Counted from the stretch's first letter, positions 33,030-42,104 are shown. The stretch: DNA of 64,000 nucleotides from Anaerolineae bacterium UTCFX2 (GCA_002050125.1 MWTA01000063.1:1-64000), one strand, 5' to 3'. The notes: generated from the letters alone by a model not told the origin. Translations and numbers: made by a program.

Positions 33030-33833
33030 ATGGATACCTTCAAGCGAGACCTCGTCAAATCAGCCGCAAGATCGCTGGATATTCTGGAATATCTGGCGGA
33101 TTACCCCGGGGGCGCCAGCCTCACCGATCTGCACCAGCGCCTGCACATCCCCGTGAGCAGCCTGCATAATATCGTCATGACCATGGTAAATAAAGGCTTC
33201 CTGCTGCGTCAGGAGAGTTCCCTGATATACCACCTCGGTCCCAAGATTGGTCAGCTCGCCAATAGTTATTTTGAGCAGGTGGATTTGATCCAACTGGCTG
33301 ACCCATATATGTGTCGTTTAGCCCGCTTAACCGGTGAAACCACCAGCCTGACAGTGCTGCGCGGTAATCTGGTCGTTTTTATTCACAAGGTGAATGGCGA
33401 AAGCGCGCGGCAAATTGTCAATCCGGTTGGAACGATGTTGGCTGCACACGCCACCGGCGCTGGGAAAGCCATGCTGGCGTACTTACCCGAGAACGAACTT
33501 GACCGCTTGTATCCGCACGAAGATTTAGAAAGGTTTGCGTTAGCCACCATCACCTCAAAAAGCAAATTGAAAGAAAAACTCCAAGAAATCATCCGGGATG
33601 GATTCGCGTTTGACGAAGAAGAGTCAACACCGGGCATTTGGGCGGTCGCGGGCTGTATTCGCGACCGGCATGGCTTACCCGTGGCTTCGATCAGCATCGC
33701 GGGGCTGGTGGGGCACATCAAAACCAAGAATTATCCAGAGTGGTGTCAGCCCATCCGCGAAATGACCGCGGAGATGAGCACGGCTTTGGGCTTCCGCCCT
33801 ACCGGGCAAAAGGCTCTCGTTAGCACGACCTGA
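33030..33833 (+). CDS. IclR-family transcriptional regulator
   Basis: The 267-residue protein has an N-terminal winged helix (about residues 8-70; SLTDLHQRLHIPVSSLHNIV) and an IclR effector domain (about 80-255) with AHATGAGKAMLAYL and the GIWAVAGCIRDRHG segment. It lies 60 bases upstream of the flavoprotein and reads the same way as the whole heterocycle-type gene set (33893-45999), so it is its likely regulator. IclR ligands are usually small aromatic, keto or acid compounds. The start has AGGTAGG-like purines upstream. Confidence 0.9.
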   Translation: MDTFKRDLVKSAARSLDILEYLADYPGGASLTDLHQRLHIPVSSLHNIVMTMVNKGFLLRQESSLIYHLGPKIGQLANSYFEQVDLIQLADPYMCRLARLTGETTSLTVLRGNLVVFIHKVNGESARQIVNPVGTMLAAHATGAGKAMLAYLPENELDRLYPHEDLERFALATITSKSKLKEKLQEIIRDGFAFDEEESTPGIWAVAGCIRDRHGLPVASISIAGLVGHIKTKNYPEWCQPIREMTAEMSTALGFRPTGQKALVSTT

Positions 33834-33892
33834 AATTTGGTATCGGCGACGGTTTTCAGAGTAGTTGTAGAAACAATCTTGCAGGAGCGAAT

Positions 33893-35674
33893 ATGTCACA
33901 AAACGAGGTATTAGAAACGGATGTCATTATCGTTGGCGCTGGCGGCGCGGGGATGCGCGCCGCGATTGCTGCCGCCGACGAAGGCGCACGCGTGATCGTC
34001 ATCACCAAGGGTCAGGCTGCCCGCAGCGGCGCCACTCCCATGGCTTGTCCCTCCTATCAAGCCGCCTTTGCCATGGAGGATGACCGCGATAACCCGGAGA
34101 TCGCCTTTGAAGACACCTGCTTCGAAGGGCGTTATCTGGGTGACGAAAACCTGATCGACGCGCTCACCCATGAAGCAACCGATCGCGCCATGGATATGTA
34201 TAGCTATGGGGTGAAGTTCCGCAAGCAAGAAAATGGAAAATTCTTACAGGTGGTTCACCCGGGTCATTCTTTCGAGCGTAACCTGGTTATTATGGGGAAT
34301 GGTTATGCCATGGCTGCCGGCTTGCGCCGGGAGATGCTGAAGAAGCCATCTGTCAAGCTGCTGGAAGATGTGGTGGTCACGCGCTTGTTGATGGATGACG
34401 GGCGGATCGCGGGCTTGGTTGGTTTGGATATGCGCAGCGGAAACACCATCTCCGTCCAGGCGCCCACCGTGATTCTGGCGACCGGCGGCTACCAGGAAAT
34501 GTGGCGCTGGACCGATACCGAGCCGGGTCTCACCGGTGAAGGCGTATTTCTGGCATATCAGGTGGGCGCCGACCTGGTCGATCTTGAAATGATGCTCTTT
34601 TATCCGGCTGGGTTGTGTTACCCCAATGAGGTCGAAGGCACGCTGGTTCAATATGAAGGTCTGCTGACTAAGAAATACTGTGCGGGTGAGATGCTCAACG
34701 GCTTGGGCGAACACTTCCTGCCACATACCCAGGCTTTGCCGGTGCGCGACGTAATGATGAAGCTGATGTTCCGGGAGATCGAAGAAGGTCGAGGTACGCC
34801 TCACGGCGGGGTTTATATCGATCTGCGCAATTCGCCGCGCTCTGGCGAGGAGATCCGCGCAATTCTGACCAAACTGGATTCTCTTCCGTATGACCAACTG
34901 CGCGACCTGGGGATCGACGTAGAGAAAGAGCCGATTGAAGTGATGCCGGTAACCCATTACACGCTGGGCGGCGTGCGCATCAACGAGTGGGCTGAAACCA
35001 CGGTCGAAGGTCTTTTTGCGGCAGGAGAGGTGGGCGGCAATATCCACGGCGCAAACCGCACCAGCGGGAATGCGCTGGCAGAAACTCAGGTCTTTGGCAG
35101 GCGCGCGGGAATCCGCGCGGCGCAATATGCGTTGAACACCTCGCGAAGACCGGTTGATCTAACGGAAGTCGCACAGGAAGCGGAAAGGCTCGAGCAATTC
35201 CTCACCCCGCTGCCATCCGGCATCCGCCCGATCGAGCTCAAACGCAAGATCAAAAAGATCATGCATGATTACGTCCACTACCGCCGCAATCGTGAGGGGC
35301 TGCAAACTGCAATCGAGGCTTTCCAACAGTTGCGGGTGGAGGACGCCCCGCGGCTGTGCGCATTTGACAAGCATAGGATTTATAACTATGAATGGGAAGA
35401 AGCTATCGAAGCCAAATTTATGATCGAACTCGGCGAGTTGATTGCCGCTTCAGCCCTGACGCGCGAAGAGAGCCGCGGGCATCATTGGCGCACCGATTTT
35501 CCGGCAATGCGACCGGAATGGGAGAAGCACACGATTGTGCGCAAGGTAGAAGCAGACCAATATGAGGTTTCCGACGCGCCTGTGATCCGCTTGAAAGACC
35601 GCACCAAGATCCGCCGGACAGCCGATGCGGCTCTGTTGGAAGCAGGTGTATTGGAAGGGTATCCAGGAGATTAA
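33893..35674 (+). CDS. Fumarate-reductase/succinate-dehydrogenase-like flavoprotein
   Basis: The 593-residue FAD enzyme has the dinucleotide motif VIIVGAGGAGMRAAIAA near the N-terminus and an FAD_binding_2 domain. Residues HYTLGGVRI...FAAGEVGGNIHGANRTSGNALAE match the substrate and FAD region of FrdA/SdhA, and a C-terminal helical domain follows. The His that binds FAD covalently in SdhA (SHTxxAxGG) is missing: the equivalent reads ARSGATPMACP. FAD is therefore probably non-covalent, and the substrate need not be fumarate. The next gene, four bases on, encodes only a [2Fe-2S] protein. In this operon the pair could reduce an unsaturated intermediate of the molybdenum hydroxylase pathway. GCAGGAG precedes the ATG. 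Confidence 0.88.
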   Translation: MSQNEVLETDVIIVGAGGAGMRAAIAAADEGARVIVITKGQAARSGATPMACPSYQAAFAMEDDRDNPEIAFEDTCFEGRYLGDENLIDALTHEATDRAMDMYSYGVKFRKQENGKFLQVVHPGHSFERNLVIMGNGYAMAAGLRREMLKKPSVKLLEDVVVTRLLMDDGRIAGLVGLDMRSGNTISVQAPTVILATGGYQEMWRWTDTEPGLTGEGVFLAYQVGADLVDLEMMLFYPAGLCYPNEVEGTLVQYEGLLTKKYCAGEMLNGLGEHFLPHTQALPVRDVMMKLMFREIEEGRGTPHGGVYIDLRNSPRSGEEIRAILTKLDSLPYDQLRDLGIDVEKEPIEVMPVTHYTLGGVRINEWAETTVEGLFAAGEVGGNIHGANRTSGNALAETQVFGRRAGIRAAQYALNTSRRPVDLTEVAQEAERLEQFLTPLPSGIRPIELKRKIKKIMHDYVHYRRNREGLQTAIEAFQQLRVEDAPRLCAFDKHRIYNYEWEEAIEAKFMIELGELIAASALTREESRGHHWRTDFPAMRPEWEKHTIVRKVEADQYEVSDAPVIRLKDRTKIRRTADAALLEAGVLEGYPGD

Positions 35675-35677
35675 GGC

Positions 35678-36043
35678 ATGTCTCATATTTTGAAAATTCA
35701 TCCAGATTCAGAACAGGTTCTTGGAGAGCCAGTTACCGCCGAGATTTTTCGCTTTGACCCCGAGGTGGACGCCGAACCGCGCATGCAAACCTACGTAGTC
35801 CCCTATCGATATCGCATGAGTATCCTGACCTTGCTGCGCGAGATCTATGAGACGCAGGACCCGACCCTGGCTTTTCGAAATCAACAGTGCGGGCGCGGGA
35901 TTTGTGGCACCTGTCATGTGCGCGTCAGCGTCAATGGGAAGCTCACAAAAGGCTGCAGCGTTCCGTTGGAGCCGGGAAGCAAAATCACCCTGACCCCAGC
36001 CAGCCGGGCGAAAGTTATCCGCGACCTGGTGGTAGATTTCTAA
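35678..36043 (+). CDS. [2Fe-2S] protein, SdhB/FrdB N-terminal domain only
   Basis: The 121-residue protein corresponds to the N-terminal plant-type ferredoxin domain of succinate dehydrogenase / fumarate reductase iron-sulfur subunits. It has the Cys set CGRGICGTC and KGCSV, and a STLLREI-like helix before it. The C-terminal half of SdhB with the [3Fe-4S] and [4Fe-4S] clusters is absent, and the stop is clean. It starts four bases after the flavoprotein stop, so it is the likely electron donor or acceptor of that enzyme. No membrane anchor subunits follow, so the pair is soluble. Confidence 0.88.
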   Translation: MSHILKIHPDSEQVLGEPVTAEIFRFDPEVDAEPRMQTYVVPYRYRMSILTLLREIYETQDPTLAFRNQQCGRGICGTCHVRVSVNGKLTKGCSVPLEPGSKITLTPASRAKVIRDLVVDF

Positions 36044-36077
36044 TTCAAGCCCCAAAGATAATTCGAGGAGTCAGGTT

Positions 36078-36941
36078 ATGCTATACAGAAAATATGAAGT
36101 TGCCCAAACTCTGCCGGAGGCTTTGTCGCTGCTCAGTTCACACAATGGCGCGGTCGTTCGCCCCGTCGCTGGCGGCACTGACCTCATCCTGCAACTTCAT
36201 GAGCGCATTTTATCCGCAGATGTCCTGGTCGATATCAGTCGTGTGCCAGAACTGCGCGGCATCCGCCTCGAAAATGGGCAGCTGGTGATTGGCGCGGCAA
36301 CGACTTACACCGAGATCAGCCGTTCAGATCTGGTCTTGAAAAATGCATTCGTGCTGGCTGAAGCCAGCAAAAAGATCGGCGCGGTTCAGATCCAAAACAT
36401 GGCAACGCTGGGGGGCAACATCGGAAATGCCTCTCCCGCGGCAGACGCTATCCCAGGTCTGTACGCCCTGCAGGCTGATGTGGTTGTGTGCGGACCCAAC
36501 GCAGAGCGGCGGATCCCCATTACCGAATTTCATCAGGGTTATCGCAAAATCGATCTAAACCCTGGCGAATTGATTAAGGAGATTCGATTTGCGATCCCCG
36601 CCGAAGGAACTGGCACCGCTTTCTATAAATACGCCCTGCGAAAGAGCCAGGCAATCTCGGTGGTCGACGCGGCGGTCTGCGTACAGCTAAGCGATGGGGT
36701 GATAAAACACGCCACCGTCGCGCTGGGCGCCGTGGCGCCCACCATTATCCGCAGCCCGGCAGCCGAAAGCGTACTGATTGGGGAACCGCCCTCCGAAGAC
36801 CTGTTTGACCGGGCGGCGGAAGCGGCTTGCCAAGATGCGCGTCCAATTGATGACATTCGTGGCAGCGCAGCCTTTAGAAAATATCTTGTGGGGGTATGCA
36901 CTTCCCACGCTGTTAGATCAGCGTGCGAGCGCGCCGCCTGA
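36078..36941 (+). CDS. Molybdenum hydroxylase FAD subunit (CoxM/NdhF type)
   Basis: The 287-residue protein has the FAD-binding fold of the xanthine-dehydrogenase family medium subunit. VRPVAGGTDLILQL (residues about 30-43) and TLGGNIGNASPAADAIPGL (about 112-130) match the two FAD-phosphate loops. A CO-dehydrogenase flavoprotein C-terminal domain follows. It passes electrons from the Fe-S subunit to NAD or another acceptor. GAGGAG lies before the ATG. It is the first of four adjacent genes that together make one complete hydroxylase. Confidence 0.92.
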   Translation: MLYRKYEVAQTLPEALSLLSSHNGAVVRPVAGGTDLILQLHERILSADVLVDISRVPELRGIRLENGQLVIGAATTYTEISRSDLVLKNAFVLAEASKKIGAVQIQNMATLGGNIGNASPAADAIPGLYALQADVVVCGPNAERRIPITEFHQGYRKIDLNPGELIKEIRFAIPAEGTGTAFYKYALRKSQAISVVDAAVCVQLSDGVIKHATVALGAVAPTIIRSPAAESVLIGEPPSEDLFDRAAEAACQDARPIDDIRGSAAFRKYLVGVCTSHAVRSACERAA

Positions 36942-36959
36942 TTGCACACGGAGTATTCT

Positions 36960-37478
36960 ATGGATGAAAACAACTTGATTAAGATGGAATTGACGGTTAA
37001 TGGCGAAGCGGTCTCCATGATTGTCAAAGGAGGCCGCCGTCTCTTAGATTTTCTGCGGGATGATCTGCATCTCACCGGCACCAAAGAAGGCTGCGGAGAA
37101 GGGGAATGTGGCTCTTGCACCGTTCACCTGGACGGTCAGAGTGTGTTAGCCTGCCTGACGCCGATGGAGCGCGCGATTGGCTGCTCCGTACTGACTATTG
37201 AAGGGGTCGGCAGCCCCACCAACCTGCACCCGGTCCAAGCCGCGCTGCTCGATGAGGGCGGAGTGCAATGCGGGATGTGCACCCCAGGAATGGTGATGTC
37301 GGCGCTTGACCTGCTTGAACGCAACCCTGACCCAACGATCGAAGAAATTATTGAGGGAATCTCCGGCAACCTGTGCCGCTGCACGGGGTATAAGAAAATC
37401 ATCTACGGCATTCAGCAGGCAGCCCAGGAACTGCAAGCTGCCAGCCCAGCGGGGACGGTAAAGGAGTCGGTCGAATGA
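36960..37478 (+). CDS. Molybdenum hydroxylase [2Fe-2S] subunit (CoxS/NdhS type)
   Basis: This 172-residue small subunit carries two [2Fe-2S] clusters. The plant-type cluster is GCGEGECGSC plus a later Cys, and the alpha-helical cluster is CGMCTPG and CRCTGY. The ATG is chosen because CGGAG lies six bases upstream. A TTG six codons earlier has no site. It overlaps the next gene by four bases (ATGA). It relays electrons from the molybdenum centre to FAD. Confidence 0.93.
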   Translation: MDENNLIKMELTVNGEAVSMIVKGGRRLLDFLRDDLHLTGTKEGCGEGECGSCTVHLDGQSVLACLTPMERAIGCSVLTIEGVGSPTNLHPVQAALLDEGGVQCGMCTPGMVMSALDLLERNPDPTIEEIIEGISGNLCRCTGYKKIIYGIQQAAQELQAASPAGTVKESVE

Positions 37479-38830
37479 CTATCCTGAACGAGACATTGCA
37501 AGAGGAAGAACTCAAAATCCAGACGCCGTCGATCTCGCGCAAAGATGAGTACGAATCGGTCGGTAAGTCGGTGCTGCGTAAAGATTCCGTCCCGAAGGTG
37601 ACCGGAAAGGCGATCTATACCGGCGATCTGCACATGCCCGGGATGTTATTCGGGAAAGTGTTGTTGAGCACGCAGGCGCATGCCTTGATTAAGAGCATCG
37701 ATGTGTCGGCTGCCGCCGCAGTCCCGGGCGTCAAAGCGGTGTTGACCTCCAGAGATATCCCCGGAGAAAACGCTTTTGGGATCGCCATCCCCGATCAGCA
37801 AGTGCTGGCTGAAACCAAGGTGCGCTATATCGGAGAGCCGGTGGCAATTGTAGCGGCGGAGGATATTTTCGCCGCTGAACAAGCTATTAGCCAGATTCAA
37901 GTGGAATATGAACCCTTACCAGCGGTCTTTAGCCCGTTCGATGCGCTTAAACCCGGCGCGCCTGCGGTTCACGCGAAGGGCAATATCCTCTACCACACAA
38001 AGGTCCGCAAGGGCAATATCGAGCGAGGGTTCGATGAGGCCGCGATCATCGTCGAGAATATTTATCGCACCTCCGGGCAGGATCATGCGCCAATCGAGCC
38101 CGAAGCCGGCTTTGCCTGGATCGACGCCGAAGGCGTTTTGAACGTTTTTTCCGGCACGCAATACGCGTTTCGAGACCGGCGGCAGATCGCCATCGCGCTC
38201 AATCTGCCAATGAACCGGGTGCGCGTCGCCAATATGACCATGGGCGGGGGTTTTGGACGCAAGGATGACGTCACCGCGGAGATCCTGGTGGCTCTGCTTG
38301 CCTGGAAGACCGGTCGCCCGGTGCGTCTGGTCTATTCCCGCCATGAAGCCATGATGAGCCAAACCCACCGCCACCCCACCTATACGCGCGTGCGCACTGG
38401 CGCCAACAAGGAAGGCAAGTTGACTGCGATGGAAGGGGTCATTTATGGCGATACCGGCGCATACGCTTCGCTTGGGCTTTTTGTGATCAAAAAGATGGCT
38501 CTGCATCTTGGAGGCCCTTATTATTATCCAAACTACAAATCAGACAGTTTCTCGGTTTACACCAACAACCCCATCTTTGGCGCATTCCGGGGCTTTGGCG
38601 TTTTGCAAGCGGCGGTCTCCCATGAAGGTCAAATCGATGAACTGGCTGAAAAACTGGGAATGGACCCAATAGAATTTCGGTTGAGGAACTGCCTGCGACC
38701 TGGATTGAGTTTTTCGACCGGGCAGTTGATGACCAACGCCTGCGGCATCGCCACAACGCTGGAGCGGCTGCAGGATTACCTGGTTGAAAACGGATTGAGT
38801 ATCGAACTCCACCCGGAGGTATCGGCATGA
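37475..38830 (+). CDS. Molybdenum hydroxylase large subunit, N-terminal half (NdhL-like)
   Basis: This 451-residue protein is the first part of a xanthine-dehydrogenase-family molybdopterin subunit. A small alpha/beta domain (VTGKAIYTGDLHMPG, about residues 40-150) precedes the first molybdopterin half with MTMGGGFGRKDD and FGAFRGFGVLQA. It ends where a full-length subunit would continue, and the next gene supplies the rest through an ATGA overlap. The size (about 49 kDa) and break point resemble NdhL of Eubacterium barkeri nicotinate dehydrogenase. Because both halves are intact and coupled, this is taken as a natural split rather than a frameshift. Confidence 0.9.
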   Translation: MTILNETLQEEELKIQTPSISRKDEYESVGKSVLRKDSVPKVTGKAIYTGDLHMPGMLFGKVLLSTQAHALIKSIDVSAAAAVPGVKAVLTSRDIPGENAFGIAIPDQQVLAETKVRYIGEPVAIVAAEDIFAAEQAISQIQVEYEPLPAVFSPFDALKPGAPAVHAKGNILYHTKVRKGNIERGFDEAAIIVENIYRTSGQDHAPIEPEAGFAWIDAEGVLNVFSGTQYAFRDRRQIAIALNLPMNRVRVANMTMGGGFGRKDDVTAEILVALLAWKTGRPVRLVYSRHEAMMSQTHRHPTYTRVRTGANKEGKLTAMEGVIYGDTGAYASLGLFVIKKMALHLGGPYYYPNYKSDSFSVYTNNPIFGAFRGFGVLQAAVSHEGQIDELAEKLGMDPIEFRLRNCLRPGLSFSTGQLMTNACGIATTLERLQDYLVENGLSIELHPEVSA

Positions 38831-39861
38831 AACTGCGTGGAATAGGTGTTGGATCAATGATGTACGGGTTGGGTTATGGTTTTGCTCGACCGGACTTTTC
38901 GACGACCGATATCGAGCTGGCGCCCGATGGGACCGTAACGATTTGGAATGGCGCGAGCGAACTGGGTCAAGGTTTGCAGACTTTGCTCTGTCAGCTAGTC
39001 GCGGAAGAGCTGGGCATCCCGTATGAAGACACTTTTATCATCACCGCCGACACCGGGCGCACCCCCGATGCTGGACCGGTTTCCGCCAGCCGTTCGACTT
39101 ACGTGCAAGGAAATTCAGCCTTGAAGGCTTGTCGCGATCTCAAAAAGCCGATGGCAGAGCTGGCGGGCGAACTCTTAAAGACCGACCCTGACCAACTGAT
39201 CTTCAAGAAAGGGTTGGTGCAGGATCAAAACGAACCCAGCCGTTCGATCAGCTTTACCAACCTTGCAGGAGGAATGCACCAGCGCGGCCGGCGTGTAAGA
39301 GGCAGCGGTTATCACAGCATCACCACCGGGGATGTTGACAAAGAGACTTCCCAGGGCGATGCGTATGCCACCTATGCCTGGGCAAGCCAGCTCGCTGAGG
39401 TGGAGGTGGATACCGAAACAGGACAGGTGACAGTTTTGCGCCTTGCCTCCGCCACGGATGCCGGCAAAGCCATCAACCCCAAGATGGTAGAAGGGCAAAT
39501 TGAAGGCGGCGCGGTGCAGGGGCTAGGATTTGCGCTCATGGAAGATATGAAAATCGAACAAGGGGAGTTCAAGAACGCAAAACTGAGCACCTACCTCATC
39601 CCCACGGCAGCCGATGTGCCAATGGTTGAACCTCTGATCGTGGAGGTGTACGACCCCACTGGCCCATATGGTGCGAAAGGCGTTGCCGAACCCGCCACAA
39701 TCCCCACTGCGCCGACCATTTTCAATGCTATTGCCAATGCGCTTGGGCAACGTGTGCGCTTCACCCCAGCCACGCCCGAGAAAATGCTGAAGTTGCTTGG
39801 AAAGCTAGAGGAGAAGGAGGAACAAATAACAATTGAAGATATGCCATACCCAGAACCATAG
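38827..39861 (+). CDS. Molybdenum hydroxylase large subunit, C-terminal half (NdhM-like)
   Basis: The 344-residue protein completes the molybdopterin subunit. It has an ASELGQGLQT molybdopterin-binding motif (residues about 43-52), a TGDVDKETSQGDAYATYAW segment, and GAKGVAEPATIP with E288 as the expected active-site Glu base. It overlaps the N-terminal half by four bases. Its size is close to NdhM (37 kDa) of the four-subunit nicotinate dehydrogenase. The hydroxylated substrate is probably an N-heterocycle, but purines, pyridines and others cannot be told apart here. Confidence 0.9.
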   Translation: MKLRGIGVGSMMYGLGYGFARPDFSTTDIELAPDGTVTIWNGASELGQGLQTLLCQLVAEELGIPYEDTFIITADTGRTPDAGPVSASRSTYVQGNSALKACRDLKKPMAELAGELLKTDPDQLIFKKGLVQDQNEPSRSISFTNLAGGMHQRGRRVRGSGYHSITTGDVDKETSQGDAYATYAWASQLAEVEVDTETGQVTVLRLASATDAGKAINPKMVEGQIEGGAVQGLGFALMEDMKIEQGEFKNAKLSTYLIPTAADVPMVEPLIVEVYDPTGPYGAKGVAEPATIPTAPTIFNAIANALGQRVRFTPATPEKMLKLLGKLEEKEEQITIEDMPYPEP

Positions 39862-39913
39862 CCAGTTGTCACAAAACCTGTTTCGATCTATTTAGGAGAA
39901 AGGAAGAAGGAAC

Positions 39914-41161
39914 ATGATGAAGAACTGGAAGTTGATTATTTCAATGTTGGCGTTGATCGCGGTTCTCGCAACCGCCTGCGCCGCCCCCGCCACGCCTGCG
40001 CCGCAGCAACCCCAGGCGCCAGCCGCGGCAGAGACTCAAGCGCCGGCTCAGCCAGAGACCAAAGAACCGATCAGGATCGGGGTGGTAGAGCCCCTCACCG
40101 GCCCGGTGGCGGATTCCGGCACGTATGTGACCAATGGCGTCAAGATTGCTGTCGATCGCATCAACGCTAATGGCGGCGTTTGTGGTCGTCCGCTTGAGGT
40201 GGTTATCGAAGACGGTAAAAACGACCCGCAAGAATCTGCCAACGCCGCCGAATTGCTGATCACCCGCGACAAAGTGCCGATTATCATGGGCGCCTGGGGC
40301 AGTTCGTCGTCCCTGGCAGTCATGCCGGTGATGGAAAAGCACAAAGTGCCGTTCCTGGTCGAGACCTCCAGCTCCGGTAAGATCAGCGACCCGGCTACGC
40401 CTGGTTTCCAATACACTTATCGGATCAGCCCAATGAGTAAAATGGAAGCCGACGCTTCGCAGAATTATATCGTTGATAAGCTCGGCTTGAATAGCGTCGC
40501 CATCCTGAGCGTGAACAATGACTGGGGACGCGGCGCGGCAGCAGTTTTCAAAGAGGCTATTGAGGCGCACGGCGGAAAGGTTATCAGCGAGTACTTTGTC
40601 GAACAGTCTGCAACGGATGTCCTCCCGCAGTTGACAGAAATCAAGAACTCTGACGCTGATTCGATCTTGATCACCACCAGCGCCGGACAGATCGCCACCA
40701 TGCTGAAGCAGTACCATGAACTGGGGATGACGCAGACCGTTCTCACCACAGGCGGTTCGAACTACCCGATGGCGATCATGGCTCTTTCTAGCAAAGAGAT
40801 CGTTGAAGGAACGTACCACCTGGTCTTCTATGTCCCCCAACGGTTTGACCTGGCGGCGGATCCTGACCTCGCGGAATGGTATTTAAACGAATATACCAAG
40901 CGCGGACTGCCGGATATTGGCATCGGCGAATCCTACCGTGGCTTTGATGGAATGCATGTCATTGCACAGGCGATCGAGAAGGCGGGATGCGTGGTTGAGC
41001 CCGAAGCCATTCGCGCCGCGATGTCTCAGGTCGAATTTAAAGGCTTGAGCGGGGTCGTGAAGTTCGCCGAGGCAGAAGGGCATCAGAGCCGTCCGAACGT
41101 CTACCTGGTACAGATGGTAGATGGACAGATGGTCGTGCCAGAATTTCAGTTCGAGAAGTAA
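39914..41161 (+). CDS. Branched-chain amino acid-type ABC transporter substrate-binding lipoprotein
   Basis: The 415-residue protein has a signal peptide with lipobox LATAC (Cys at about 22) and a Pro/Gln/Ala-rich linker (about 23-50). A Leu/Ile/Val-binding-type periplasmic fold follows (RIGVVEPLTGPVADSG onwards). Such HAAT-family binding proteins take amino acids, amides, urea, aromatic acids and heterocycles. It follows the molybdenum hydroxylase genes by 52 bases, so the ligand is plausibly the hydroxylase substrate. Two adjacent ATGs are possible starts, with AGGAAGAAGGA upstream. Confidence 0.93.
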   Translation: MMKNWKLIISMLALIAVLATACAAPATPAPQQPQAPAAAETQAPAQPETKEPIRIGVVEPLTGPVADSGTYVTNGVKIAVDRINANGGVCGRPLEVVIEDGKNDPQESANAAELLITRDKVPIIMGAWGSSSSLAVMPVMEKHKVPFLVETSSSGKISDPATPGFQYTYRISPMSKMEADASQNYIVDKLGLNSVAILSVNNDWGRGAAAVFKEAIEAHGGKVISEYFVEQSATDVLPQLTEIKNSDADSILITTSAGQIATMLKQYHELGMTQTVLTTGGSNYPMAIMALSSKEIVEGTYHLVFYVPQRFDLAADPDLAEWYLNEYTKRGLPDIGIGESYRGFDGMHVIAQAIEKAGCVVEPEAIRAAMSQVEFKGLSGVVKFAEAEGHQSRPNVYLVQMVDGQMVVPEFQFEK

Positions 41162-41180
41162 ATCGTCGGAAGGATAAGAA

Positions 41181-41210
41181 GGGATGCGGATGCTCATCCG
41201 CATCCCTTTT
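41181..41210 (+). terminator. Hairpin with T-run between binding protein and permease genes
   Basis: GGGATGCGGATG (41181-41192) and CATCCGCATCCC (41195-41206) are perfectly complementary and are followed by TTTT. It looks like an intrinsic terminator. It sits 20 bases after the binding-protein stop and before the permease genes, so it probably gives partial termination and excess binding protein. Confidence 0.7.
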
Positions 41211-41231
41211 ATACGAACTGGGAGAACCGTA

Positions 41232-42104
41232 ATGGCTGAATTTCTTCAGCATTTGCTCAATGGTTTGATGATTGGAGGGATCTACGCCCTGATGGGGATT
41301 GGTCTCACTCTGATCTTTGGGATTATGAATGTGGTCAATTTCGCCCATGGTGAATTCTATATGCTTGGAGCGTTTGGCGTACTGACCCTGTTCACGTTCA
41401 TGGGCGTGCCCTATGTGCTGTCTCTGGCACTTACAGCGTTGTTTTTCTTCTTCTTTGGGGGGGTTATCCAGCGTCTGATCCTGCACCCCTTACGAAACCA
41501 GTCCGTAGAAGTGCCTATGCTGGCAACAATCGGTTTATCCATCTTCCTGGCTAACATGGCTTTGATTATCTGGGATCCAACCCCCAAGGATATCGGGCTG
41601 CCGTTTCCTCTAAAAGCCGTTCAATTAGGTCCGATCAGTCTCACGCCAATCCGGGTTTTTGTTTTTTTTACGGCACTGGGCTTAATTGTCGCCTCGCATC
41701 TGTTTTTGAAACATACAACGCTTGGCACCGCCATTCGGGCCACTTTTCAGGACCGTGAAGCGGCTGCGTTGATGGGCATCAATACCAATCTGATAAATAT
41801 GGTGACTTTCGCCTGGGGCACCGCGCTTGCGGCTGTTGCTGGCGGATTGCTTGGACCGATTTTTCAGGTTTTTCCAACCATGGGCGCTGCCACCAGTTCA
41901 AAATCCTTTGCTGTAGTGATCGCTGGGGGACTGGGGAACTTCCCTGGCGCGATTCTAGCAGGTTTGCTCTTGGGAATTGCTGAAAGCCTGGGCGCAGGCT
42001 ATATCTCCTCCGGTTATCGAGACGCGATTGCCTTTATTATGATTATTGTCGTCTTGATCTTCCGACCTACGGGGCTGTTGGGCAAGTCAAGGCGGCTCGG
42101 ATGA
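41232..42104 (+). CDS. Branched-chain amino acid-type ABC permease (LivH type)
   Basis: The 290-residue integral membrane protein has about eight hydrophobic helices and the family motifs GIYALMGIGLTLIFGIMNVVNFAHGEFYMLGA near the N-terminus and GGLGNFPGAILAGLLLG near the C-terminus. GGAG lies eight bases before the chosen ATG. An upstream in-frame start would put the hairpin inside the gene. It overlaps the LivM-LivG fusion gene by four bases. It forms half of the membrane channel. Confidence 0.93.
   Translation: MAEFLQHLLNGLMIGGIYALMGIGLTLIFGIMNVVNFAHGEFYMLGAFGVLTLFTFMGVPYVLSLALTALFFFFFGGVIQRLILHPLRNQSVEVPMLATIGLSIFLANMALIIWDPTPKDIGLPFPLKAVQLGPISLTPIRVFVFFTALGLIVASHLFLKHTTLGTAIRATFQDREAAALMGINTNLINMVTFAWGTALAAVAGGLLGPIFQVFPTMGAATSSKSFAVVIAGGLGNFPGAILAGLLLGIAESLGAGYISSGYRDAIAFIMIIVVLIFRPTGLLGKSRRLG

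Noticed and set aside
34244-35125. Long open frame on the reverse strand inside the flavoprotein gene (about 290 codons), and similar ones at 39941-40840, 2206-3069 and 770-1630
   Set aside because: Each lies fully antisense to a clearly conserved enzyme gene, has no ribosome site or recognisable domain, and arises from the codon bias of the real gene.
38820-38835. Frameshift mutation in the molybdopterin subunit gene
   Set aside because: Both halves start and stop cleanly with an ATGA overlap, the break point matches the known NdhL/NdhM split, and no motif is lost at the junction.
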